DNA of 64,000 nucleotides from Liolophura sinensis (taxonomy: Eukaryota; Mollusca; Polyplacophora; Chitonida; Chitonidae), in assembly GCF_032854445.1 (NCBI RefSeq), contig NC_088296.1:13118706-13182705 (forward strand), read 5' to 3'. The notes under the pieces were generated by a model. It was not told the DNA's origin, did not search any database, and worked only from the letters and a program-made list of their open reading frames with translations. Positions 12,001-19,363 of this stretch are shown here, piece after piece; position 1 is the stretch's first letter; every line of letters begins with the position of its first letter. The position numbers and the translations under genes are program-made.

Positions 12001-15000
12001 ATCTCTGGACAGCTGCCAGCACACTTGAGCTTGTGACAAATCTCTGGACAGCTGCCAGCACACTTGAGCTTGTGACAAATCTCTGGACAGCTGCCAGCAC
12101 ACTTGAGCTTGTGACAAATCTCTGGACAGCTGCCAGCACACTTGAGCTTGTGACAAATCTCTGGACAGCTGCCAGCACACTTGAGCTTGTGACAAATCTC
12201 TGGACAGCTGCCAGCACACTTGAGCTTGTGACAAATCTCTGGACAGCTGCCAGCACACTTGAGCTTGTGACAAATCTCTGGACAGCTGCCAGCAGATGTA
12301 CATGTCTGAGCAGATATACATGCATGGGGAGTAGTATCAGTATCAGTAGTTGCTGTTACAAGTTCTCTGTATCATAAAATTAGTACCAGTGGGGTGATAA
12401 TATTTCACATCCACACACCTGCACATTAGTTTGAATAAGTCTGCCAGTGATTCTCCCATTAATGGAGACGTATTAGCGCTGAAATGTATCTGGTTATGTC
12501 ATGAAATTTAAATAAAAAAAAAAGTAAAAACATTGTGCTATTCAATATTTGATGTAATATTCCCCCAGTGATGTTTGGTCTTTTGGTCACCTTAAGAATG
12601 TGTATAAATATTGGGTTATGTTCTCTTGGACAGGCTGACATGGAGAGAGCATTCCGACAGAGACTTGAGTTACAACAGACCCACGCTCAGCAGATGCACT
12701 TCAAGGCTCTGAGGAAACAAGCCGAGATAGAGGAAGAGGAGGCGTTTAGACAACAGGTAACCGTTGGTCTCCATTACAGCATGACAGACATTCCACAAGA
12801 CTGGATCAGGAGTTCCATGGAGTCTGTATTTCAGTGGCATTACATAGCAGTGCATCAATTGCACTGAACAGCGATCCTCAAAGATACATGAATATCAATA
12901 TTGGGTTGTCAAAGCATGCCAAGGAGACAAGAAGATGTTGACACAACAGGCATTGTTGTGACAATCAATTTTTCATTTATCTCTGCATGGAATCATCAAA
13001 CCCAGAATGAAGCAGTGAATTTACAAAAGCAGCCATAATACAGAAGTGCTGGATCACCTCTCGTTCAGATGAAAACCTCACACAAACATAATTGGCTTGT
13101 GAGTGTAGCTATCAAGCCAGTTAAAACTTACCTGAAACGTTTCCAATGTTTTCCAACTGTCAGGTGTGAACGTGCTCACGTAAACCAGTAAACCAGTCAT
13201 TTTAAACATTTTATGTTGTAATGCAGTAGATTACAGTTGTGTTACAATAAGGTTATGTAAATGATGACATATGCATTTGCTTCTACACACATCTGTATTA
13301 ATATATAGCTCTGGCAGCAACCTGCGGATGGTCGTGGGTCACCCCGGGCTTTACTCGGTTTCCTTCCACCATAATGCTGGCCGCCCTCGTATATAGTGAA
13401 ATAATTTTTGAGTACGACATAGAAACCAATTAAATAAATAAATTATAAATATATAATCACTTCACGAAAGGCATTTAGAGAGGAAAGATGCATGAACATG
13501 TAAAGAGCAGTTGTAAGCAAGGAAAATTGAAACTTTACACTACAAAAGTTGTACAGCAGTTGTACAGGTATGTATGGCTAAAATGTGCCTCACTAAAGTT
13601 GATATATTGGGATTGTTAGAAGTAATTTCTTTTGAGTTACTTTGCTTCAGTGGATCACCTGGATTCTGTTTTAATGCACCTAACTGTCGGGACAGATAAG
13701 CTTTGTTAGCCATTATAGACGTGAAAGGGCAGATTTCAGTGCAATCTATGAACCTTGTCAGTTTGATTTTGGAGGCAAAATTTCATTGGTTGGGTTGGCC
13801 AAAATCAAGCTTCAGATAAATGTAAAGTATAATTGTATCATACACAGTATAATGCCCTCAAAATGCGCTTGAATAAACAGATTGCAATTCTGTGAAAATG
13901 TTGAAGAATTACATCAAAAGTAGGTCACAATGTGTGATGTTGCGTCATTTGCTTTATTGCTGTTTGTTAAAAATAGTGTCTGTGTAAAATACTGCAATTT
14001 TTTGTATTAATTTTCATAACATCCAGGCAATATCCACAAACCAAGAACAAATCATTCAAAGCATAGGATGCCTTTCACAACAGGCAAGAAAGGCTGGAGG
14101 TGAATAGTATACATGATTTGTCACAGCTGGGCCATAAGCAGTTGTGTTATTGTGTCCTCAGGTTCTGGGCCATAAGCAGTTGTTATTGTGTCCTCAGGTT
14201 CTGGGCCATAAGCAGTTGTGTTATTGTGTCCTCAGGTTCTGGGCCATAAGCAGTTGTGTTATTGTGTCCTCAGGTTCTGGGCCATAAGCAGTTGTGTTAT
14301 TGTGTCCTCAGGTTCTGGGCCATAAGCAGTTGTGTTATTGTGTCCTCAGGTTCTGGGCCATAAGCAGTTGTGTTATTGTGTCCTCAGGTTCTGGGCCATA
14401 AGCAGTTGTGTTATTGTGTCCTCAGGTTCTGGGCCATAAGCAGTTGTGTTATTGTGTCATCAGGTTCTGGGCCATAAGCAGTTGTGTTATTGTGTCCTCA
14501 GGTTCTGGGCCATAAGCAGTTGTGTTATTGTATCCTGAGGTTCTGGGCCATAAGCAGTTGTGTTATTGTGTCCTCAGGTTCTGGGCCATAAGCAGTTGTG
14601 TTATTGTGTCCTCAGGTTCTGGCTAAGTTTGCCGAGGATGATCGTATTGAGCAGATGAACGCTCAGAAGAGGAGACTGAAGCAGCAGGAACATAAGAGAG
14701 CTGTTGAGGAGTTGATCTTGAAAAGGAGGGAACAGTTTGCCAAAGATAGGGTAAGTTAGCTTTATTGGTGAAAACTGAAATAAGAATAGACATAAACCAA
14801 AATACCCACCCCCACCCCCCAAAAAACAGTTGAGTTGCAAAGGTAGGCTAATAACCATGTAATAAAAAGACGTAGGTGGAGTTCACCTATATGTATGTAT
14901 CCCAGAAACAAATATTTCTGTGCAATAAGGAAAGAAAACAGATGTGAGGAGAGGCAACTGTTCTTGAGTAATAAGAGGGAAGTTAGATCTGCATCAGATT

Positions 15001-16233
15001 ATCACTTACAATAATTTACCAATCACTTCACTTGATTTGTTCTGGTTGCACAAATGGCACCTCTTCCAGTCAGGAATTTTTTTAGGTTTAAGTTCAATTT
15101 CTCAAATTTCTTCATCTTTCTTCTGTTCTAAATTACATTTTGTGTGAGTTTTTTCAGACGCTTATGTTATAGTAAATGTAACCACTATGACAGGTTACAT
15201 GATACAGTAGGGTTTTTTTTACCTTTAACGATAAAAGAGTTGGAACTTGAAATTCCTTGATTCATTTTGCTACGATGTATAAGGCTTTGGATTGAGTAGG
15301 CTTTTAAATGCTGGTATATGCATGTTGATAAAGATTGCTTTGTAAGTAGATACTTCCTCATCAAATAAACATTGAAGCCACCTGGACAAAGATTTTTCAT
15401 AAGAGCTGAAGGTACAATGTGTAAAATTTCGTGTTCATAAAAGGAACTTGAACTGGAGAGTAGGAAGGAGGAAGAAAGAATGGAACAATACCGTAAACAA
15501 ATCATTGAGGAAGAAAGGCAAAGGTTGCTACGGGAACATGCGGCTAGATTGCTTGGATACCTGCCCAAGGTAAGTGTACCTGTGGCTTAAGTCAAATTAT
15601 TTCATGGACAAATCTAATTTCTTGTGGATATACGTGTATAAAATGGTATATAACATGCAAGAGGAAGTGTTTGATAGAAGGGGAGATAATTTCGTCCGCG
15701 CTCGATGTAGTTATCGCCCCTGTTTTGCAAGGTTCAATAGATAAAGATGTTGGCTGTAGTTCTATAAACAGCGCCTTTTTGTCACTTAAGTAATGTGTCT
15801 ACATTATACAATATCCTTATAGGAAATTCTCCTCTAAACCAGTAGTCGAATGTCTTTTTCATAATAACTAAAAAGAATTTTAAAAATAAAAAGAATATTT
15901 TGAGCACATAATAAAGTACATGTAGTTTGCTTTGGCCTCCTAAAGTTTTGTCAAATATGGGCAGTAATAGTTTGAAGTTAATCTTTATTGCGTTTTAACC
16001 AATTTTATTTCTGCTCCACAGAACATATGTAAACAATGGTTGGGTTAATAGTGTCATGTATTTGTTATTTTAATGTGCGAATATACAAACTAAGACGCTT
16101 TATTTACTTTTTCATTCAGGGTGTCATCCGTGATGAGAAGGATTTGGACATGCTTGGGCCAGAGTTTAAGGCAGCTTATGCTAAGACCCAATTTGACCCA
16201 TTTGATGAGGAATCTTTGAACAATTTTAAATAA
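3019..16233 (+). CDS. MNS1: MNS1, ciliary microtubule inner protein (11 coding exons)
   Basis: Joining 3019-3021, 6195-6413, 6806-6933, 8411-8513, 9887-10116, 10692-10908, 11235-11342, 12634-12756, 14616-14750, 15444-15569 and 16120-16233 gives 1506 bases: 501 residues plus TAA. All introns have GT-AG ends and all phases agree. The product is almost wholly charged coiled coil of trichohyalin-plectin-homology type. It matches vertebrate MNS1 (about 495 residues) along its length: LRELEAMLKSAYMNKERSAQ near residue 120, EKLMIDEIVRKIYEEDQ near 215-230, LAKFAEDDRIEQMNAQK near 380, and a C-terminal HAARLLGYLPKGV. In vertebrates MNS1 lies inside the doublet microtubules of cilia and sperm flagella, is linked to outer dynein arm docking, and is needed for sperm tails and left-right asymmetry. 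That role is family knowledge, not visible here. Introns carry four minisatellites and several SINE copies. The gene converges on VPS72. Confidence 0.96.
3022..5720 (+). other. MNS1 intron 1, 5' part; nothing recognised
   Basis: A short CAACAA run lies at 3111-3131. Otherwise this is AT-rich unique sequence with no convincing coding frame, repeat or RNA gene. Confidence 0.5.
5721..5988 (+). mobile_element. full-length tRNA-derived SINE in MNS1 intron 1
   Basis: The head is tRNA-like: a box A region TGGCTCAGTTGGTTAGCAC and a box B-like GTGAGGTCAAGTCC. Then comes a body with GCCGTACGTGGGAAGGTCTG and CAACCTGCGGATGG, a conserved 3' part ATAATGCTGGCCGCCGTCGT and ATTCTTGAGTACGGCG, and an A-rich AAATAAAT tail. 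The 27986 copy, in the same orientation, and the 31758 copy, in reverse, have the same architecture. Short open frames inside are meaningless. Confidence 0.88.
6195..6413 (+). CDS. MNS1: MNS1 exon 2, residues 2-74
   Basis: Bounded by TCACTCGCAG before and GTGAGT after; phase 0 at both ends. It encodes the N-terminal helix beginning TTVRRAMTNAQREK and ending KEREMEEAIVN, aligned with the LDMEEAIQKAEENK region of the human protein. Confidence 0.9.
6806..6933 (+). CDS. MNS1: MNS1 exon 3, residues 75-117 (split)
   Basis: Acceptor TTTGCAG, donor GTAGGG. Encodes AQRNKELKERQLEQDEKLAK and a further Lys/Glu-rich helix. It ends two bases into a Ser codon completed by exon 4. Confidence 0.93.
7968..8150. 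repeat. 23-bp minisatellite, 8 copies (MNS1 intron 3)
   Basis: The core GGCAGGACTTCTCTGGGAAT recurs every 23 bp, with C/T and A/G variants (CTCCGGG, AATGATGG). Because 23 is not a multiple of three, the array cycles through three frames, which produces overlapping open frames on the minus strand. These are not genes. Confidence 0.93.
8411..8513 (+). CDS. MNS1: MNS1 exon 4, residues 117-151
   Basis: Acceptor TGTTTTCAG, donor GTAGGT. Encodes SPELRELEAMLKSAYMNKER and the following AQIAEKEAHKYDNM, one of the best conserved blocks of MNS1. It is too short to stand out as an open frame. Confidence 0.95.
8555..8640. repeat. GGTGATATGTTA short degenerate repeat (MNS1 intron 4)
   Basis: Units of GTGAGGTGATATGTTAG are repeated with slippage, about 60 bp upstream of the larger 32-bp array in the same intron. 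Confidence 0.7.
8698..9216. repeat. 32-bp minisatellite, 16 copies (MNS1 intron 4)
   Basis: Unit core CATACAGCTGTGGTATATGC plus TAGGGGTGTTAG, period 32 bp, 16 copies counted. Variants are TTAGTATG, TCAGCATA and TTAACATA at the junction and a few point changes (CAGCCGTGG, GTGGCATATG). Confidence 0.95.
9887..10116 (+). CDS. MNS1: MNS1 exon 5, residues 152-228 (split)
   Basis: Acceptor CATGTTTAG, donor GTGAGT. Begins YRDAEIAQQMKEEH and ends in the conserved LMIDEIVRKIYEEDQ. Its GC content is visibly higher than in the flanking introns. Confidence 0.95.
10390..10560 (-). mobile_element. degraded SINE (MNS1 intron 5)
   Basis: In reverse orientation the sequence keeps GCTCAAGAATATTTTCACTA, ATGGCGGCCAGCATTATGGT and CAGAGCCCAGGGGAAACCCA, the 3' half of the same SINE. 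A poorly preserved head region with GAGCTGAACTTTATGTTGG follows. Confidence 0.8.
10692..10908 (+). CDS. MNS1: MNS1 exon 6, residues 228-300
   Basis: Acceptor TGTATTACAG, donor GTAAGT. Encodes DYELRLKKRKATQEFIAEF and the conserved MEEENRKIMEYAKFQ block, ending SRVQDA. Confidence 0.95.
11235..11342 (+). CDS. MNS1: MNS1 exon 7, residues 301-336
   Basis: Acceptor TTTTTGACAG, donor GTAAGG, phase 0 at both ends. Encodes LSKEIAEREAEREEMERVRL and an acidic run ending KERQKEK. Confidence 0.93.
11564..12295. repeat. 39-bp minisatellite, 19 copies (MNS1 intron 7)
   Basis: Unit ACAAATCTCTGGACAGCTGC followed by CAGCACACTTGAGCTTGTG, 39 bp, 19 copies. The unit length is 13 codons and contains no stop in several frames, so it creates open frames of 321 codons on the plus strand and 263 and 166 on the minus strand. 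It lies wholly inside an intron between well-supported exons 7 and 8. Copies toward exon 8 are nearly identical, while those at the 5' end vary (ACCTACC, GCTACC), suggesting growth at the 3' end. Confidence 0.96.
12634..12756 (+). CDS. MNS1: MNS1 exon 8, residues 337-377
   Basis: Acceptor CTTGGACAG, donor GTAACC, phase 0. Encodes ADMERAFRQRLELQQTHAQQ and ends EEEEAFRQQ. Confidence 0.93.
13311..13445 (+). mobile_element. 5'-truncated SINE (MNS1 intron 8)
   Basis: Begins at the body motif GGCAGCAACCTGCGGATGGT and runs through CATAATGCTGGCCGCCCTCG and a mutated GAGTACGACATAG to an AATTAAATAAATAAATT tail. The tRNA-like head is missing. Confidence 0.85.
14127..14622 (+). repeat. 38-bp minisatellite containing the intron 8 splice acceptor, 13 copies
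   Basis: Unit GTTCTGGGCCATAAGCAGTT plus GTGTTATTGTGTCCTCAG, 38 bp, 13 copies. The array runs straight into exon 9: the final CCTCAG is the true acceptor and the first seven exon bases, GTTCTGG, continue the unit before the sequence departs (CTAAG instead of GCCAT). So 12 further copies of CAG or GAG followed by GTTCTGG precede the authentic site. One copy reads TCATCAG and one TCCTGAG; the first copy is 5'-partial and the second lacks two or three bases. Confidence 0.95.
14616..14750 (+). CDS. MNS1: MNS1 exon 9, residues 378-422
   Basis: Starts VLAKFAEDDRIEQMNAQKRR, the strongest match to vertebrate MNS1, and ends EQFAKDR before GTAAGT. Its acceptor, TGTCCTCAG, is the last of a 38-bp tandem array that copies the same splice site. 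The first seven exon bases, GTTCTGG, also belong to the repeat unit. Confidence 0.95.
15444..15569 (+). CDS. MNS1: MNS1 exon 10, residues 423-464
   Basis: Acceptor TTCATAAAAG is purine-rich and weak; donor GTAAGT is strong. Encodes ELELESRKEEERMEQYRK and ends LLREHAARLLGYLPK, aligned with human LLKEHATNLLGYLPK. Confidence 0.93.
16120..16233 (+). CDS. MNS1: MNS1 exon 11, residues 465-501 and stop
   Basis: Acceptor TTTTCATTCAG. Encodes GVIRDEKDLDMLGPEFKAAY, then ends SLNNFK and TAA at 16231-16233. This corresponds to the human GVFKKEDDIDLLGEEF terminus. Confidence 0.95.
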   Translation, partial: GVIRDEKDLDMLGPEFKAAYAKTQFDPFDEESLNNFK

Positions 16234-16488
16234 GAAAAAGCATGTACCAAAATTTTTTTTCTACGTTTTCCGAAAGTTTTACTTGTCCTGAATGTTGAAA
16301 GATCCCTACTGAAAATATTTTCGTGCTAAACTTCTGGTTAATCTAAAAATTCTGTGATATATTTTATCATTTTCTAAAGTTGATTCTACTTCTCAAAGAT
16401 ACATACTCTCCTCAAAATATTTGACAAGTAAAGAGCTGATGGTATTTTTTAATTTTCACATTTTGTCTGTTTTCTTTTTTCTGTACCA

Positions 16489-16494
16489 AATAAA
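16489..16494 (+). terminator. candidate MNS1 poly(A) signal, proximal
   Basis: AATAAA lies 256 bp after the stop codon in an AT-rich 3' UTR. A second AATAAA stands at 17144-17149, so alternative 3' ends are possible. Transcript data are needed to tell which is used. Confidence 0.4.
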
Positions 16495-17143
16495 GGTTGT
16501 AAATCGTTGCCCTTAGTGCATTTAACCATAAAAAAGTGAATTAATTAATTATACATTGTAACATTTTCTTGGACAGATATTGCTCGACAACATGGCAAGA
16601 AAATCGAGGAATCGATACATGCTTGTTAACCAAATCTGACAGATTTATATCATTTTCAGTGGGATTGCTTCTCCTAAAGTATATATATATATATATATGT
16701 ATTTTTTGTAAATAGCTATGCAAATGTTATATTGTATATTATTGATTTTATTTATATGAACTTTTTTAAAAATTTGAAATAGGCAATCTGTATGGTTTCT
16801 ATTTTCTTTGTATAATTACACAGTATTTATCTGTCATGATAAATATTGTTCTGTGCATGTGAACACTTGTCATTTAAGTTTGGCTGAAATCTGAAGTTGA
16901 CCAGGCAGTGAATACATACAAATGGTACTGTACATGTGCAGAATGTATGTAATGTGACATATTTATAACAAAGTAATAGATATTTGGGCTTGGGTTCGTG
17001 TTCATATTCGTCTGGGGATGAATTTTCAAGTGGTCTTAAATAGAGTTTTATATCAACATTTCGACTTGTACTGTTTTATTCTGACTGTATATAGCTTTCA
17101 CAATACTGTACATTTTCTCCACAAAAAAGTCATCAGAAATCAT

Positions 17144-17149
17144 AATAAA
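17144..17149 (+). terminator. candidate MNS1 poly(A) signal, distal
   Basis: AATAAA follows a long AT-rich stretch with no open frame (16234-17140). Nothing in that stretch excludes it from being 3' UTR. It contains a short (AT) run at 16678-16698. Confidence 0.35.
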
Positions 17150-17337
17150 TGGTTTTTAGAAAAAGAAATAGTTGCCTTATTTTTTGGATGAGACTGAGGG
17201 GGTGAGGGTTGGGGAGTGGAGAAGGATATTGCCTTCTGTGGTAAAGAGTGCCCCTGAGGTAGAAAACCACATCAGTTATTACACTGCTTTTTGCTGCTGC
17301 TGGCTTGGGCAGCAGTTTGAGTTTGCTTTCAGCATTT

Positions 17338-17545
17338 GGCGACTTCAATGGCCTATTGGTCAGAGCATCTGTCTCTATCCTGGGTCGGGCCCAACAAAAA
17401 TTCATGGCCTCAACCAGCAGAGTGGTCCAGACTCGGAAGCCTCTCACAAGTGCAGCTGCTGTGAATTTAAATCCAGCTCATGTTGGCTCCCTTTCCAGCC
17501 ACGTGGGATGGTCTGCAAACAGCCTGTGGATGGTTGTATGGTATA
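17338..17545 (+). mobile_element. diverged SINE-like sequence downstream of MNS1
   Basis: It has the order of a SINE but many changes: a head with GGCCTATTGGTCAGAGCATC, then CCTCTCACAAGTGCAGCTGC, AATTTAAATCCAGCTCATGT, CCACGTGGGATGGTCTGCAA and CAGCCTGTGGATGGTTGT. The 3' third and the tail are missing. It may be an older subfamily. Confidence 0.6.
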
Positions 17546-17561
17546 TTGTAGGGACAACATC

Positions 17562-17673
17562 GTTATCCGTGTGTAGAGAAGGGTATGGGGATTCAAACCA
17601 TGGGTGTAAGACTTTAACCACCTAAAATTTCACCTAAGGTTTGAATCCCAATATACCGTTCTCAACACATAAC
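17562..17673. mobile_element. palindromic (foldback) element, family 1, copy A
   Basis: Left arm GAGAAGGGTATGGGGATTCA AACC (17576-17599) is inversely repeated on the right as GGTTTGAATCCCAATATACC GTTCTC (17639-17663). Outside this the arms extend weakly through GTTATCC and ATAAC. A related copy with the same arms lies at 62326-62459. No coding capacity. A MITE-type non-autonomous DNA element is the likeliest reading. Confidence 0.75.
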
Positions 17674-18092
17674 TTCTAATGACATGCTACCTCACTGGGA
17701 TATCATCATCAGCTAATGTTCCCCTTGATGACTGCTACATGTAGGTAATGACAGAATGATCAATACATCATGGCCTATTTCTTTACACTACATACCAAGC
17801 AAAGGAAAAGCCATACGTATGGCCCAACTAACGATGTAACTATCATGGTTTTAAAGTGGGAAAGTTTTGTCAGTAACTTGTCATATGTGAGTGTTTACCA
17901 CAGGCGCATTTCACCAATGGATTTCTCCACCTATGACATTGACTGTCATTGCATAAGGGGAAAATTCTTGAGTGGCATATAACACCAATGAACCCTGCTT
18001 TGGAGCAGGACGCCTGCACCAATAGGACATCACTGTGTGGCAGTTGTTATTACCAAGGAGGAAAAGTAATAAGGCTGGTAAAGTTTGCCAAG

Positions 18093-18225
18093 GGCGCCTC
18101 TGTGGTTAGGGTGTTAGCCTTCTAGCATCTCACCAATGTGGTCGTTGCAAGTTCATGCTGATTTCCTTTTTAGTCATACCTGGAATTTCTGCAGCAACCT
18201 ATGGAGGGTCATGGTTTCCTCCACT
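18093..18225 (+). mobile_element. degraded SINE fragment upstream of a minisatellite
   Basis: GGGCGCCTCTGTGGTTAGGG, TCTCACCAATGTGGTCGTTG, CAAGTTCATGCTGATTTCC and GCAGCAACCTATGGAGGGTC follow in SINE order. The sequence then breaks off exactly where the 23-bp array begins. Confidence 0.7.
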
Positions 18226-18655
18226 GTATACGTGAAACAGCTACTGCTGTACACGTGAAACAGCTACTCCTGTACACGTGAAACAGCTACCCCTGTACAC
18301 GTGAAACAGCTACCGCTGTACACGTGAAACAGCTACCGCTGTACACATGAAACCGCTACCATTGTATACATGAAACAGCTACCACTGTATAGGTGAAACG
18401 GCTACCACTGTATAGGAGAAACAGCTACCATGGTATACAGGAAACAGCTACTGCTGTACACGTGAAACAGCTACCGCTGTACACATGAAACAGCTACCAC
18501 TGTATAGGTGAAATGGCTACCACTGTATAGGAGAAACAGCTACCACTGTATAGGAGAAACAGCTACCACTGTATACGTGAAACAGCTACCACTGTATAGG
18601 TGAAACAGCTACCACTGTATACGTGAAACAGCTACCACTGTATAGGTGAAACATT
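18222..18655. repeat. 23-bp minisatellite, about 19 copies
   Basis: Unit CACTGTATACGTGAAACAGC plus TAC, 23 bp. Variants alternate GTATACGTG, GTATAGGTG, GTATAGGAG and GTACACGTG, with the GTACACGTG type grouped at the left. It lies in the spacer between the converging MNS1 and VPS72 genes. Confidence 0.94.
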
Positions 18656-18759
18656 TTTCATTAAGGTGTAAAACACCACATTCAAATAAAGTATACCCAC
18701 ATAGTCAAAATTACATCTATAGTCTTGCAATCACATGTAATAACATATGCAATGACGGC

Positions 18760-18860
18760 AAGCTATTTATTTATATGATTGGTGTTTTGCGCCATACTCA
18801 AGAATGTTTCACTTATATGACGGTGGCCAGCATTATGGTGGTAGGAAGCTCGGGATTGCA
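18760..18860 (-). mobile_element. SINE 3' fragment near the VPS72 3' end
   Basis: Reverse-strand tail TTTATTTATATGATTGGTGT, then GCGCCATACTCAAGAATG, CTTATATGACGGTGGCCAGC and ATTATGGTGGTAGGAAG. On the minus strand its AAATAAAT tail could serve as a poly(A) signal for VPS72. Confidence 0.75.
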
Positions 18861-19017
18861 AGTTAAAATTGAACACCAAATGAACAAATGAGTAGCAAGA
18901 TCAACATATGAATGCGTACATTTACAATGTATGTGTACAGGTATTTACAATGAGTTTAATGGTAAATGTAATAATTCTCCAACAAAATAAGAAGTCCGTT
19001 CAAATGATTCTCAGTGG

Positions 19018-19363
19018 TCATGTTTGGACAGCTGGTGGTGTTGGTGTAGCCAATCGCTGTCTTCGTTTCTGTTCCAAAAGACTGTTCATCTCAGCCAATC
19101 GTTTTTCATTTTGCTGCTCTTGCTGGAGGTAGTTTTCTCGAATGACCTTGAAAGCTTGAGCATTGGCGTATGGACTCTGGGTGATAGGATCAAAGTATTT
19201 GGCAGGAAGCCTTGTGACTGGACAATACTGTTTGACTGGGGCTTTCGTCCTTTTCACTGGAAATACTTCTTTGAAAACTTTTTCATCTGTGAAAGTGATA
19301 AAAGTTCTGGAGCATTTTCCAACAGGGTTTTGACTTTCTGACTCGTCATCTCTGGAGTTTTCA
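19018..19363 (-). CDS. VPS72: VPS72 last coding exon, residues 239-353
   Basis: Minus-strand acceptor TTCATTACAG, then one base completing a Ser codon, then ENSRDDESESQNPVGKCSRT and the full YL1 C-terminal domain. Ends AVQT and TGA (19020-19018). The open frame is usually reported only from an internal GTG at 19257, but homology carries it back to 19363. Confidence 0.95.

Noticed and set aside
11412-12377. 321-codon plus-strand frame and 263/166-codon minus-strand frames
   Set aside because: All are produced by a 39-bp tandem repeat inside MNS1 intron 7; no start context, splice logic or protein-level constraint.
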